A DNA stretch of 64,000 nt from Pseudomonas sp. Choline-02u-1 (GTDB lineage: Bacteria > Pseudomonadota > Gammaproteobacteria > Pseudomonadales > Pseudomonadaceae). The stretch is from positions 1 to 64,000 of the forward strand of contig NZ_PJBC01000006.1 in NCBI RefSeq assembly GCF_002836515.1, given 5' to 3'. Shown here piece by piece: positions 43,852-53,026 of this stretch. The notes below the pieces were generated by a model. It saw nothing but the letters and a program-made list of their open reading frames with translations, ran no database searches and was not told the DNA's origin. Positions within the stretch are counted from its first letter, which is position 1, and every line of letters starts with the position of its first letter. Made by a program: the position numbers and the translations under genes.

Positions 43852-43868
43852 TGCAAGGCATATGCCAG
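43852..43868 (-). promoter_or_regulatory. Candidate sigma-54 promoter of nasST
   Basis: Minus-strand CTGGCATATGCCTTGCA has TGGCA at -24 and a full TTGCA at -12, with ten bases between GG and GC. Transcription would begin near 43841, seven bases before hairpin P1. Confidence 0.7.
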
Positions 43869-43914
43869 TCGCCTGATTCGCGCAGGCGCCTCGCGCCGGG
43901 GGACGATGCCCGGC

Positions 43915-43920
43915 TATAAT
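43915..43920 (+). promoter_or_regulatory. Candidate -10 box of pyrD
   Basis: TATAAT 37 bases before the pyrD start codon, with no good -35 element at the usual distance. It lies between the divergent nasS and pyrD genes. Confidence 0.4.
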
Positions 43921-43956
43921 CGCCGCCTCTTTTCGCCGCTCGAGTCATCGCCGCCC

Positions 43957-44979
43957 ATGTACACCCTGGCCCGTCAGCTGTTGTTCAAACTTTCCCCGGA
44001 AACCTCCCACGATCTGTCGCTGGATCTGATCGGCGCGGGTGGGCGTTTGGGCCTCAACGGCATGCTGTGCAAGGCTCCGGCGCAAGTGCCGGTGACCGTC
44101 ATGGGGCTCCAATTCCCGAACCCGGTGGGGTTGGCGGCCGGTCTGGACAAGAACGGCGCGGCCATCGATGGCTTCGCGCAGTTGGGTTTCGGTTTTGTCG
44201 AAATCGGCACCGTGACCCCGCGTCCGCAGCCGGGCAATCCGAAGCCACGGATCTTCCGCCTGCCGGAAGCCGAGGCGATCATCAACCGCATGGGCTTCAA
44301 CAACCTCGGCGTGGATAACCTGCTGGCGCGGGTCGCTGCGGGAAAATACAAGGGCGTACTGGGGATCAATATCGGCAAGAACTTCGACACCCCGGTCGAG
44401 CGCGCGGTCGACGATTACCTGATCTGCCTGGACAAGGTTTACGCCTACGCCAGCTACGTCACCGTCAACGTCAGCTCGCCGAATACCCCGGGCCTGCGCA
44501 GCCTGCAGTTCGGTGACTCGCTCAAGCAATTGCTCGCGGATCTGGCCACGCGTCGCGCCGAACTGGCCCTGCGTCACGGCAAACATGTGCCGCTGGCGAT
44601 CAAGATCGCCCCGGACATGACCGACGAAGAAACCGCGCAGGTTGCCCAGGCGTTGATCGAAACCGGCATGGACGCAGTGATCGCCACCAACACCACCCTC
44701 AGCCGTGTCGGCGTTGAAGGCATGGAACATGGTGACGAGGCGGGCGGTCTGTCGGGGGCGCCGGTGCGCGAGAAGAGCACGAATACCGTGAAAGTGCTGG
44801 CCGGCGAATTGGCCGGGCGCTTGCCGATCATTGCCGCTGGCGGGATTACCGAAGGCAAGCACGCGGCGGAGAAGATTACTGCCGGCGCGAGCCTGGTGCA
44901 GATTTACTCCGGCTTCATCTATAAGGGCCCGGCGCTGATTCGTGAATCGGTAGACGCAATCGCCGCGTTGCGCAAATAA
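43957..44979 (+). CDS. pyrD: Dihydroorotate dehydrogenase (quinone), class 2
   Basis: Oxidises dihydroorotate to orotate in pyrimidine synthesis, passing electrons to quinone at the inner membrane. 340 residues: N-terminal amphipathic helices ([20 protein letters not shown]) typical of class 2, FMN-barrel motifs [31 protein letters not shown] with the catalytic serine, and [17 protein letters not shown]. The ATG at 43957 gives the conserved MYTL start. Confidence 0.95.
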   Translation: MYTLARQLLFKLSPETSHDLSLDLIGAGGRLGLNGMLCKAPAQVPVTVMGLQFPNPVGLAAGLDKNGAAIDGFAQLGFGFVEIGTVTPRPQPGNPKPRIFRLPEAEAIINRMGFNNLGVDNLLARVAAGKYKGVLGINIGKNFDTPVERAVDDYLICLDKVYAYASYVTVNVSSPNTPGLRSLQFGDSLKQLLADLATRRAELALRHGKHVPLAIKIAPDMTDEETAQVAQALIETGMDAVIATNTTLSRVGVEGMEHGDEAGGLSGAPVREKSTNTVKVLAGELAGRLPIIAAGGITEGKHAAEKITAGASLVQIYSGFIYKGPALIRESVDAIAALRK

Positions 44980-44989
44980 CACAGGTCAG

Positions 44990-45080
44990 TGTAGGAGCTG
45001 CCGAAGGCTGCGATCTTTTGATCTTTTTTTTAGAATCAAAAGCAAGATCAAAAGATCGCAGCCTTCGGCAGCTCCTACAC
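44990..45080. repeat. REP doublet, GTAGGAGCTGCCGAAGG family, copy 7
   Basis: GTAGGAGCTGCCGAAGGCTG and its exact inverted copy flank an AT-rich middle containing a run of eight T. It lies between the convergent genes pyrD and rmf and could end pyrD transcription. Confidence 0.85.
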
Positions 45081-45105
45081 GGGATGTGCGTCAGCCACAC
45101 CGGCA

Positions 45106-45132
45106 ATAAAAAGGGCTCCTCGAAGGAGCCCC
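45106..45132 (-). terminator. Rho-independent terminator of rmf
   Basis: Minus-strand GGGCTCCT, three-base loop, AGGAGCCC, followed by TTTTTAT; 85 bases beyond the rmf stop codon. Confidence 0.8.
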
Positions 45133-45217
45133 TGGGCCGAAGCCCGCCGTCCGGGAAGGACGTGCGTGGTTAATTCATTGCATGTTCAGATTGTCGTGTC
45201 GGAATAAATGCCCTGTG

Positions 45218-45433
45218 TCAGCCGACGGCGTGAAGTTCGTTGAGTCTGTGGATTCCCGCAGTGCCGGTCATACCGTCCCAGTTGTCGCCGCGTCCTTCTC
45301 GCCAGCCGTTAATCCAGGCTTGGCGTACCGACGGTAGAGTAAATGGGCAAAGCTCACGGGATTTGCCACCAACGCCATATTGATATCCGCGCAAAAATGC
45401 TCTTTCCAACGGATCACGCTTAAGTCTTCTCAT
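45218..45433 (-). CDS. rmf: Ribosome modulation factor
   Basis: 71-residue basic protein that converts 70S ribosomes to inactive 100S dimers in stationary phase. The sequence MRRLKRDPLERAFLRGYQYG, followed by LCPFTLPSVRQAWINGWREG, is the conserved RMF core. The C-terminal tail (MTGTAGIHRLNELHAVG) is longer than the E. coli protein of 55 residues, as usual in Pseudomonas. GAGGG lies 10 bases before the ATG. Confidence 0.93.
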   Translation of the reverse strand: MRRLKRDPLERAFLRGYQYGVGGKSRELCPFTLPSVRQAWINGWREGRGDNWDGMTGTAGIHRLNELHAVG

Positions 45434-45963
45434 AGGGTGTTTCCCTCACTTGTTGACTGTAGTGTCGCGTTGACCTCAACCGAGGTCGGGCAGAAAAAAC
45501 CTGCCAGTGTGCGGCTCGCTGCCGGCGTGGCGAGCCAAGGTGTTGACGCCGTTGCGACGTCAACCTGTGCTCAGTTCTAACCAATGAGTCACACCGAGGG
45601 AATGATCGTTTTGTCATAAGCACGTAACGTAAAGGATGCTATGGCGATAAGTAACCGCGCATTTATTCAACGTTCGCTGCGCAAACCCCGGTATGATCGG
45701 CGCCCCGCTGGCTCAGCGGGTTAATCCTTTAGTGAGAATGACCCACGTTTGCGCTTGGGTACTATTCGACGAAGGGTCGCTTTCAGTCTTTTTGTTTCAT
45801 CAACTTTTTTATCTGTCCCGGCATCTAAGCTCTTTTAACCCGAGCAGCGGGGATGGAACGGCACACCTTCGTGCCACGCGGGCGCTCTTTCAGAAAAGCG
45901 CCTGATTGAAAACCGGGTCGGCAATGCGTTGCCGGCCCACTAGCCAAAGGCTCTGGAATTACC
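45434..45963. other. 530-base gene-free stretch between rmf and rlmKL
   Basis: The divergent control region of two translation-related genes. No supported ORF. Visible: GACCTC / GAGGTC hairpin near 45473-45488, GGCACACCTTCGTGCC hairpin at about 45860-45875, and GCGCTCTTTCAGAAAAGCGC at about 45884-45903. Base composition is AT-richer than the surroundings. It could hold a long 5' leader of rlmKL or a small RNA, but nothing shows this directly. Confidence 0.6.
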
Positions 45964-48234
45964 ATGTCCGATCGTTTCGAACTCTTCCTCACTTGCCCCA
46001 AAGGCCTTGAAGGCCTGCTCATCGAGGAAGCCGTCGGGCTTGGCCTTGAAGAAGCGCGCGAGCACACCTCCGCCGTGCGTGGCATGGCGACCATGGAAAC
46101 CGCCTATCGCCTGTGCCTCTGGTCGCGTCTGGCCAACCGTGTGTTGCTGGTGCTCAAGCGTTTCCCGATGAAGGACGCCGAAGACCTCTACCACGGCGTG
46201 CTCGACATCGACTGGCAGGATCACATGCTCAGCGACGGCACCCTGGCCGTCGAGTTCAGCGGCCACGGCTCGGGCATCGACAACACCCATTTCGGCGCGC
46301 TGAAAGTCAAAGACGCCATCGTCGACAAACTGCGCACGCCGCAGGGCGATCGTCCATCCATCGACAAACTCAACCCGGACCTGCGCATTCACCTGCGTCT
46401 GGATCGCGGCGAAGCGATTCTGTCCCTCGACCTGTCCGGCCACAGCCTGCACCAGCGCGGCTATCGCTTGCAGCAGGGCGCGGCGCCGCTGAAGGAAAAC
46501 CTCGCGGCGGCAATCCTCATCCGTTCCGGCTGGCCGCGCATTGCCGCCGAAGGTGGCGCACTGGCTGACCCGATGTGCGGTGTCGGTACGTTCCTCGTCG
46601 AAGCCGGGATGATCGCCGCCGACATGGCGCCGAACCTGCGCCGCGAGCAGTGGGGCTTTACCGCGTGGCTCGGTCACGTGCCGGCGCTGTGGAAAAAGCT
46701 TCACGAAGAAGCGGCTGAACGTGCTGCTGCCGGTCTGGCCAGACCGCCGCTGTGGATTCGCGGTTATGAAGCCGATCCACGACTGATTCAGCCAGGCCGC
46801 AACAACGTCGAACGTGCCGGTCTCAGCGAGTGGATCAAGATTTATCAGGGCGAAGTGGCGACCTTCGAGCCGCGCCCGGATCAGAACCAGAAAGGTCTGG
46901 TGATCTGTAACCCGCCTTACGGCGAGCGTCTCGGAGACGAAGCCAGCCTGTTGTATCTCTACCAGAATCTCGGCGAGCGTCTGCGTCAGGCCTGCCTGAA
47001 CTGGGAAGCGGCGGTGTTCACCGGCGCCCCGGACCTGGGCAAGCGCATGGGCATTCGCAGCCACAAGCAGTATTCGTTCTGGAACGGCGCGCTGCCGTGC
47101 AAGCTGCTGCTGATCAAGGTGCTGCCGGATCAGTTCGTCACTGGCGAACGCCGCACCCCGGAACAGCGTCAGGCCGAGCGCGAGCAAGCGGCTTACGATC
47201 AGACCCCGGACGAGCCGCAAGAGCGCAAGTTCAACAAGAACGGCAACCCGATCAAGCCGACGCCAGCCCCGGCGCCAGTGATCGAGCAGCCGCGCTTGAG
47301 TGAAGGCGGGCAGATGTTTGCCAATCGCTTGCAGAAAAATCTCAAGGCGATGGGCAAGTGGGTCAAGCGCGAAGGCATCGATTGCTACCGCGTTTACGAT
47401 GCCGACATGCCGGAATACGCGATGGCGATCGACCTGTACCACGACTGGGTGCACGTCCAGGAATACGCCGCGCCGAAATCCATCGACCCGGAAAAAGCCT
47501 CGGCGCGCATGTTCGATGCGCTGGCGGCCATACCGCAGGCGTTGAACGTCGACAAGAATCACGTCGTGGTCAAACGTCGCGAGCGGCAGAGCGGCACCAA
47601 GCAGTACGAGCGTCAGGCGGCGCAGGGCAAGTTCGTCGAGGTGAATGAGGGCGGCGTGAAGTTGCTGGTCAACCTCACCGACTACCTCGACACCGGCCTG
47701 TTCCTCGATCACCGGCCGATGCGCATGCGCATTCAGAAGGAGGCGGCCGGCAAACGCTTCCTCAATCTGTTCTGCTACACCGCGACCGCCAGCGTGCACG
47801 CGGCCAAGGGCGGCGCGCGCAGCACTACCAGCGTCGACCTATCGAAAACCTACCTGGACTGGGCGCGGCGCAACCTGTCGCTGAACGGTTTCTCGGACAA
47901 GAATCGTCTGGAACAGGGCGATGTGATGGCGTGGCTGGAAAGCAGCCGTGACGAGTACGACCTGATTTTCATCGACCCGCCCACGTTCTCCAATTCCAAG
48001 CGCATGGAAGGCATCTTCGATGTGCAGCGTGATCAGGTGCAGTTGATCGATCTGGCGATGGCGCGTCTGGCACCAGGCGGTGTGCTGTATTTCTCCAACA
48101 ACTTCCGCAAGTTCCAGTTGGAGGACAACCTCGCCGAGCGTTACGCGGTCGAGGAAATCAGCGGGCAGACCATTGATCCGGATTTCGCCCGCAATACCAA
48201 GATCCACCGCGCCTGGAAAATCACGGCCCGTTGA
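45964..48234 (+). CDS. rlmKL: 23S rRNA m2G2445 / m7G2069 methyltransferase RlmKL
   Basis: Bifunctional fusion, 756 residues. N-terminal THUMP domain (about 1-155), first SAM domain making m2G2445 (about 160-385; ADPMCGVGTFLVEAGM and the catalytic NPPYGERLG), a proline-rich linker (about 395-440), and the RlmK-like domain (about 450-756; LNLFCYTATASVHAAKGGA and IDPPTFSNSKRMEGIF) that makes m7G2069. Both active-site motifs are intact. The ATG is preceded by a weak site (CTCTGGAATTACC). Confidence 0.94.
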   Translation: MSDRFELFLTCPKGLEGLLIEEAVGLGLEEAREHTSAVRGMATMETAYRLCLWSRLANRVLLVLKRFPMKDAEDLYHGVLDIDWQDHMLSDGTLAVEFSGHGSGIDNTHFGALKVKDAIVDKLRTPQGDRPSIDKLNPDLRIHLRLDRGEAILSLDLSGHSLHQRGYRLQQGAAPLKENLAAAILIRSGWPRIAAEGGALADPMCGVGTFLVEAGMIAADMAPNLRREQWGFTAWLGHVPALWKKLHEEAAERAAAGLARPPLWIRGYEADPRLIQPGRNNVERAGLSEWIKIYQGEVATFEPRPDQNQKGLVICNPPYGERLGDEASLLYLYQNLGERLRQACLNWEAAVFTGAPDLGKRMGIRSHKQYSFWNGALPCKLLLIKVLPDQFVTGERRTPEQRQAEREQAAYDQTPDEPQERKFNKNGNPIKPTPAPAPVIEQPRLSEGGQMFANRLQKNLKAMGKWVKREGIDCYRVYDADMPEYAMAIDLYHDWVHVQEYAAPKSIDPEKASARMFDALAAIPQALNVDKNHVVVKRRERQSGTKQYERQAAQGKFVEVNEGGVKLLVNLTDYLDTGLFLDHRPMRMRIQKEAAGKRFLNLFCYTATASVHAAKGGARSTTSVDLSKTYLDWARRNLSLNGFSDKNRLEQGDVMAWLESSRDEYDLIFIDPPTFSNSKRMEGIFDVQRDQVQLIDLAMARLAPGGVLYFSNNFRKFQLEDNLAERYAVEEISGQTIDPDFARNTKIHRAWKITAR

Positions 48235-48248
48235 CGCTAGTCGGGATT

Positions 48249-48287
48249 GGATCCTCAGAGCCTTGATTTTAAAAGGCTCCGTGGATC
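48249..48287. repeat. Hairpin downstream of rlmKL
   Basis: GGATCC...AGAGCCTT and AAGGCTC...GGATCC are arranged symmetrically; AGCCTT/AAGGCT gives the central stem. No U-tract. It may be a stabilising 3' structure of rlmKL. Confidence 0.5.
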
Positions 48288-48379
48288 CGCCCGAGCTAGC
48301 TAAATTAGTGGCTAATAGCTATAACTCACACACGGTCAATGGGGTTTTCCCGTCTATGCTCGCGTAGTGAGTGGTCTTT

Positions 48380-50764
48380 ATGTCGTTGCACCCCGTGCGC
48401 CCGAAGATACTGGGCTTTATCAGCGAAGACGTCTCGGCCTGGCTGGTCGCGATGCTGGTATTGCTTGCCGGCGGGATTCTCACCGGCCTGCTCGCGTGGG
48501 GTACCTTCAATCAGTTTCAGCAACAATCGCGTCAGCGCTTTCAACTGCTGGCCAATGAACGCTACAGCCGCATCGCCGAACGTTTTCAGGACCAGGAGCA
48601 ACGCCTGGATGGGCTGCGCCGGTTCTTCGCCAACTCCCAATCGGTGTCCCGCGCCGAGTTCGACGGTTACTCCCGGCCCTTGCTGCTGCGCACTCAAGCC
48701 TATACCTACGCCCCGAGAATCAGCGGTGCCGAACGGGCCGCGTTCGAACAGCAGGTGCGTGACGAAGGCCTGAGCAATTTCACCATTCGCGAACTGGACG
48801 CCAAGGGCGAGCTGCAGCTGGCGCCGCCGCGCCACGAATACGTGCCGGTGCTCTACACGCAAACCCAAAGCCGACTGGCGCCACCGCTGGGCTACGATTT
48901 ACTCGCCCAACCCTTGCGCCGCGAAACCCTGCAACGCGCCGACCAGCTCGGCAGCATGGCGGTGTCAAAACCTATGCATCTGGTCGGGATCGAGCCGGCC
49001 TATGCGCGTGGAGTATTGCTGCTGGCGCCGGTCAATCGCCCGGGTGAGTCGCAGCCATTCGGCTATGTGATGGCGGTGATCAGCATGCGCCAATTGCTCG
49101 CCGACGGTTTGCCCGATGCCCTGCACGATTACCTGTCAGTGCGCATTCTGGATCTGTCGACCCCTGATCAGCACGAGGCTCTGTTCGAATCGAGCAACGA
49201 GGCGGTGCCCGGCGATCTGGCGGCGACGCGTTTGCTGCGCATGGCCGACCATGACTATCAGGTTGATATCCTGCCGAGCGACGCGTTCATGCAGGCCAAT
49301 CATTCTTCTGTGGGCAGCGTGGTCGTTCTTGGCGGCTTGCTCAGCGTGCTGCTCAGCGCCTTGCTTTACGTGCTGGTCAGCCAGCGCCAGCGCGCGGTGC
49401 GGCTGGTCGAGGTGCGCACCCAGGAATTGCACGAACGCGAGCAGGAACTGCGCGGCACCCACGGTCAACTGCGCGGCGTGCTGAATGCCGCCACTCAGGT
49501 CGCGATCATTGCCACCGACCTGCGCGGCGTGATCAACACTTTCAACCCCGGCGCCGAACAAATGCTCGGCTACAGCAGCGCCGAAGTGGTCGGGCGCATG
49601 ACTCTGGAGAATTTGCATTTGCCTCGCGAGCTGGCGGCGCGTTCGGCCGAGTTGAGTGCGCGCTACGGCAAAAGTATTCCGACTTGCCACGCGATGCTGG
49701 TCGAGGGCGGCGAAGTCGGCGGCCATGAAGCGCGCGAGTGGACGCTGGTGCGCAGCGATGGCAGTCATCTGCCGGTGAACATGCTCGCCACCCCGGTGCT
49801 CGACGAGCAGGGCCTGTGGGTGGGGCATCTGGCGATCTGCATCGACATCACCGAGCGCAAGCGCGTGCACGAAGTGTTGGCCGCGCGGGACATTTTGCTA
49901 AAGAAGCTCAGCGCCCATGTGCCCGGTGGCATCTATCAATTCAAGATGGAATTCGACGGCCGCTTCAGCGTGATCTACGCCAGCGATGGCATCCGCGAGA
50001 TCTACGAACTTGAGCCGGATGCGCTGCTGTTCGACGCCGAGGCGATCTTCAGCCGCATCCACCCGCAGGACGCCATTCGCGTGCGCTCATCGATCCGCGA
50101 ATCAGCGGAAAACCTCAGCCCCTGGCGCGAGGAATACCGCGTGCAACTGCCCGAGCGTGGTTTGCGCTGGGTGCGCGGCGAGGCAACACCGGAAGAGCTG
50201 CCGGGCGGCGGGGTGCTGTGGCACGGCTACATTTCGGATATCTCCGACCTCAAGCGCGTGGAAGAGGAATTGCGCGCGTTGTCGATCACCGATTCGCTGA
50301 CCGGCATTCACAACCGCCGCTATTTCCAGGAGCGCCTGACCACCGAAATGGCGAGAGTCGAGCGTGGTGGCGGTGAGTTGTCGGTGATCATGCTCGACAT
50401 CGACCACTTCAAACGCATCAACGATCAGTTCGGTCACGCCGTCGGCGACCGCGTGCTGCAAGCGGTGTGCGAGCGGATCGGCCATCGCCTGCGCCGCACC
50501 GACGTGTTCTGCCGCCTGGGCGGCGAAGAGTTCATGGTGCTGTGCCCGGACATCGACGGCGAGCACGCTTACATGCTGGCGATGGAATTGTGGGAAGGTC
50601 TGCGCAGCGCGCCGGTGGACGTGGTTGGCATGGTCACCGCGAGTTTCGGCATTGCGAGCTGGCGACCGGAGGAGGGGGCGGATGCGTTGTTGCTGCGCGC
50701 TGACTCGGGCGTTTACGCAGCGAAGCAGAATGGCCGGGATCGGGTTGAGCGGGAGTTGGGGTAG
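48380..50764 (+). CDS. Membrane sensor diguanylate cyclase (CHASE-PAS-PAS-GGDEF)
   Basis: 794 residues. TM1 (about 17-40), periplasmic CHASE domain (about 60-285; FSTISGAER-type core AYTYAPRISGAERAAFEQQV), TM2 (about 308-330), a short coiled coil, PAS (about 365-490; GVINTFNPGAEQMLGYSSAE), a second PAS-like region with PAC (about 500-615), and GGDEF (about 625-790). The active site is RLGGEEF and an RRTD five residues before it is a c-di-GMP inhibitory site, so it should be an active, feedback-inhibited cyclase. No EAL domain. CHASE suggests a small extracellular ligand, unknown. ATG at 48380 has a weak upstream site. Confidence 0.88.
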   Translation: MSLHPVRPKILGFISEDVSAWLVAMLVLLAGGILTGLLAWGTFNQFQQQSRQRFQLLANERYSRIAERFQDQEQRLDGLRRFFANSQSVSRAEFDGYSRPLLLRTQAYTYAPRISGAERAAFEQQVRDEGLSNFTIRELDAKGELQLAPPRHEYVPVLYTQTQSRLAPPLGYDLLAQPLRRETLQRADQLGSMAVSKPMHLVGIEPAYARGVLLLAPVNRPGESQPFGYVMAVISMRQLLADGLPDALHDYLSVRILDLSTPDQHEALFESSNEAVPGDLAATRLLRMADHDYQVDILPSDAFMQANHSSVGSVVVLGGLLSVLLSALLYVLVSQRQRAVRLVEVRTQELHEREQELRGTHGQLRGVLNAATQVAIIATDLRGVINTFNPGAEQMLGYSSAEVVGRMTLENLHLPRELAARSAELSARYGKSIPTCHAMLVEGGEVGGHEAREWTLVRSDGSHLPVNMLATPVLDEQGLWVGHLAICIDITERKRVHEVLAARDILLKKLSAHVPGGIYQFKMEFDGRFSVIYASDGIREIYELEPDALLFDAEAIFSRIHPQDAIRVRSSIRESAENLSPWREEYRVQLPERGLRWVRGEATPEELPGGGVLWHGYISDISDLKRVEEELRALSITDSLTGIHNRRYFQERLTTEMARVERGGGELSVIMLDIDHFKRINDQFGHAVGDRVLQAVCERIGHRLRRTDVFCRLGGEEFMVLCPDIDGEHAYMLAMELWEGLRSAPVDVVGMVTASFGIASWRPEEGADALLLRADSGVYAAKQNGRDRVERELG

Positions 50765-50843
50765 ATCAAAGGATCGCAGCCTTCGGCAGCTCCTACAGGG
50801 ATATGCGAACACCTGTAGGAGCTGCCGAAGGCTGCGATCTTCT
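50764..50843. repeat. REP doublet, GTAGGAGCTGCCGAAGG family, copy 8
   Basis: GATCGCAGCCTTCGGCAGCT and inverted GTAGGAGCTGCCGAAGGCTG occupy the whole gap between the convergent cyclase and dacB genes. Confidence 0.85.
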
Positions 50844-50854
50844 GCTTTTGAGGG

Positions 50855-52315
50855 TTACAACACCGAAGCGGTCTGCGGCAGTTTCGGCTGCTTGTACAGA
50901 TCCAGCAGCACTTGATCGAGCACCGACGAGGCGCCGAACGGGGCCTTGTCGTTGAGGATCGCCACCACCGCCCAGGTGTTGCCGTTCACGTCACGGCTGA
51001 AACCGGCAATCGCTCGCACGGTGTTCAGGGTGCCGGTTTTGACATGGGCTTCGCCGCGCATCGCTGTGGTCTTCAGGCGTTTGCGCATGGTGCCGTCGGT
51101 ACCGGCAATCGGCAGCGAGCTGATGTATTCGGCGGCGTACGGGCTGTGCCAGGCAGCCTGCAGCATGTTGGCCATTTCACGCGCACTGACCCGCTCGGCC
51201 CGGGACAGACCGGAGCCGTTCTCCATCACCAGGTGTGGCGCGGTGATGCCTTTCTTCGCCAGCCACTGACGCACCACGCGCTGCGCAGCCCGGGCGTCAT
51301 CACCGTCGGCATCGTTGCGGAAACGCTGGCCAAGGCTGAGGAACAGCTGCTGGGCCATGGTGTTGTTACTGTATTTATTGATGTCGCGGATGATCTCGGC
51401 CAGATCTGGCGAGTACGCGCGGGCGAGCAGTTTGGCGCTGCTCGGCGTCGGTGCCAGACGATCCTTGCCCTGGATGCTGCCACCCAGTTCCTTCCAGATC
51501 GCGCGGACGGCGCCGGCGGTGTAGGTCGCGTGGTCGAGCAGCGACAGATAAGTCTGCGAACTGCAGCCTTCGCCCAATTGACCGCCAACAGTCACCGTCA
51601 CGCTGCCGTCGGCCTGCGGCACCGGGTTGTAGCGCACGCCGCCGGTGCATTGTTTGGAGGGCAGGGCCTTGACGGTGTTTTCGATGCGGATGCTGGCAAT
51701 CGGCGGCTCTACCGAAATCAATACGCGGCCACCGTCATTGCGCGCGACAAAGCGCAGGGCCTTGAGGTTGACCAGCAGCGAGTCGGGTTTGACCAGGAAC
51801 GGCTTGTTGTCATCGTTGCCGTCATCGTTGAATTCCGGCAATTGCGGCTGCACGAAGAAATTGCGGTCGAGGATCAGGTCGCCGGTGATCTGCGTGACGC
51901 CGTTGGCGCGCAGGTCGCGCATCAGCAGCCAGAGTTTTTCCATGTTCAGCTTCGGATCACCGCCACCCTTGAGGTAGAGGTTGCCGTTGAGGATGCCGCC
52001 GCTCAGGTCGCCGTCGGTGTAGAACTCGGTTTTCCACTGGTGGTTGGGACCGAGCATCTCAAGCGCCGCGTAGGTGGTGACCAGTTTCATTGTCGACGCC
52101 GGATTGACCGACACGTCGGCGTTGAACACGGTTGGCGTACCCGGACCGTCGAGCGGCACCATCACCAGCGACAGCGCGGTAGGCTGCAACTTGCTGGCCT
52201 TGAGGGCTTTTTCGACGTTCGGGGTCAGGGAAGTGTTGATGGTGGCAGCGGAGACGGGCAGGGCCAGAGGCAGAAGAAGGCCGGCGAGAAACAGTGGACG
52301 CAACGATTTGATCAT
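50855..52315 (-). CDS. dacB: D-alanyl-D-alanine carboxypeptidase/endopeptidase (PBP4)
   Basis: Periplasmic low-molecular-mass penicillin-binding protein, 486 residues, that trims and cleaves peptidoglycan cross-links. Signal peptide MIKSLRPLFLAGLLLPLALP ending near residue 24. Active-site motifs: STMK near residue 71 (catalytic Ser and Lys), SNN in KYSNNTMAQQ, and KTGT in AHVKTGTLN. The large insertion between the first two motifs is typical of PBP4. In P. aeruginosa, loss of dacB derepresses AmpC. The ATG at 52315 is chosen for the signal peptide; the frame opens at 52408. Confidence 0.92.
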   Translation of the reverse strand: MIKSLRPLFLAGLLLPLALPVSAATINTSLTPNVEKALKASKLQPTALSLVMVPLDGPGTPTVFNADVSVNPASTMKLVTTYAALEMLGPNHQWKTEFYTDGDLSGGILNGNLYLKGGGDPKLNMEKLWLLMRDLRANGVTQITGDLILDRNFFVQPQLPEFNDDGNDDNKPFLVKPDSLLVNLKALRFVARNDGGRVLISVEPPIASIRIENTVKALPSKQCTGGVRYNPVPQADGSVTVTVGGQLGEGCSSQTYLSLLDHATYTAGAVRAIWKELGGSIQGKDRLAPTPSSAKLLARAYSPDLAEIIRDINKYSNNTMAQQLFLSLGQRFRNDADGDDARAAQRVVRQWLAKKGITAPHLVMENGSGLSRAERVSAREMANMLQAAWHSPYAAEYISSLPIAGTDGTMRKRLKTTAMRGEAHVKTGTLNTVRAIAGFSRDVNGNTWAVVAILNDKAPFGASSVLDQVLLDLYKQPKLPQTASVL

Positions 52316-52548
52316 ATGCAATAAAACCCTGCAGAAGAGGGGGAAAAAGACGAGGGCATGGATGAAAAGGCCCTCAGTGGTCATGAAAGTGTCGGCATTA
52401 TGCCCCAAGCTGTAACAGCTTGTGCCTTGTCGGGGCGTTGCAAATCGTTATTTTTTACAGGCGGTCGGCCGCAGGGGCCAGAGAGTCGGGCAATCGCCGG
52501 CTTAAACTGGTAAAGTGCCGGCCGTTATTACTTAAGAGGATTGTTCCA

Positions 52549-52893
52549 ATGGCGACTAACCGTTCCCAGCGTCTGCGCAAAAAACTGTGCGTTGATGAAT
52601 TTCAAGAGCTGGGTTTCGAACTGAACCTGGACTTCAAAGAAGACTTGTCCGAAGAAGCCATTGACGCTTTCCTCGAAGCATTCATCAAAGAAGCCATGGA
52701 AGCCAACGGTCTGGGTTATGTTGGCGGCGACGACTTCGGTCTGGTGTGCCTGCAGAAGCGTGGCTCGGTCAACGAAGAGCAGCGCGCTGCCGTTGAAGCC
52801 TGGCTGAAAACCCGCTCCGAGCTGACCAAGTATGAAGTCAGCTCGCTGCTGGACGTGTGGTATCCGGAAAAGCCGATCAACGCGGCTAAGTGA
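52549..52893 (+). CDS. yggL: YggL-family (DUF469) protein
   Basis: 114 residues, rich in acidic and basic residues, matching the YggL family throughout (MATNRSQRLRKKLCVDEFQE, GYVGGDDFGLVCLQKRGSVN). In E. coli YggL has been linked to ribosome assembly; the role here is by similarity only. AGAGGA precedes the ATG at 52549. A single gene with its own terminator. Confidence 0.88.
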   Translation: MATNRSQRLRKKLCVDEFQELGFELNLDFKEDLSEEAIDAFLEAFIKEAMEANGLGYVGGDDFGLVCLQKRGSVNEEQRAAVEAWLKTRSELTKYEVSSLLDVWYPEKPINAAK

Positions 52894-52898
52894 TACTG

Positions 52899-52931
52899 AA
52901 AAAACGGCGACCTTCGGGTCGCCATTTTTTT
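52899..52931 (+). terminator. Rho-independent terminator of yggL
   Basis: GGCGACC and GGTCGCC with a four-base TTCG loop, flanked by A-run and seven T; six bases after the stop. Confidence 0.9.
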
Positions 52932-52935
52932 GATG

Positions 52936-53024
52936 GATCAAAAGATCGCAGCCTCGTTTTACTCGTCAGCTCCTACAGGGGAACGCGATCTCCTTTAGGA
53001 GCTGCCGGAGGCTGCGATCTTTGC
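52936..53024. repeat. REP doublet, GTAGGAGCTGCCGAAGG family, copy 9
   Basis: GATCGCAGCCTCG...GTCAGCTCCTACAGG and inverted TTAGGAGCTGCCGGAGGCTG between the convergent yggL and benE genes; its edge is two bases from the benE stop. Confidence 0.8.
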
Positions 53025-53026
53025 TT

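Noticed and set aside
45940..47799. A 619-codon open frame antisense to rlmKL
   Set aside because: It runs fully opposite a well-supported gene and has no family features.
52420..52548. N-terminal extension of yggL
   Set aside because: The family start and AGAGGA site are at 52549; the upstream part is the dacB-yggL promoter gap.
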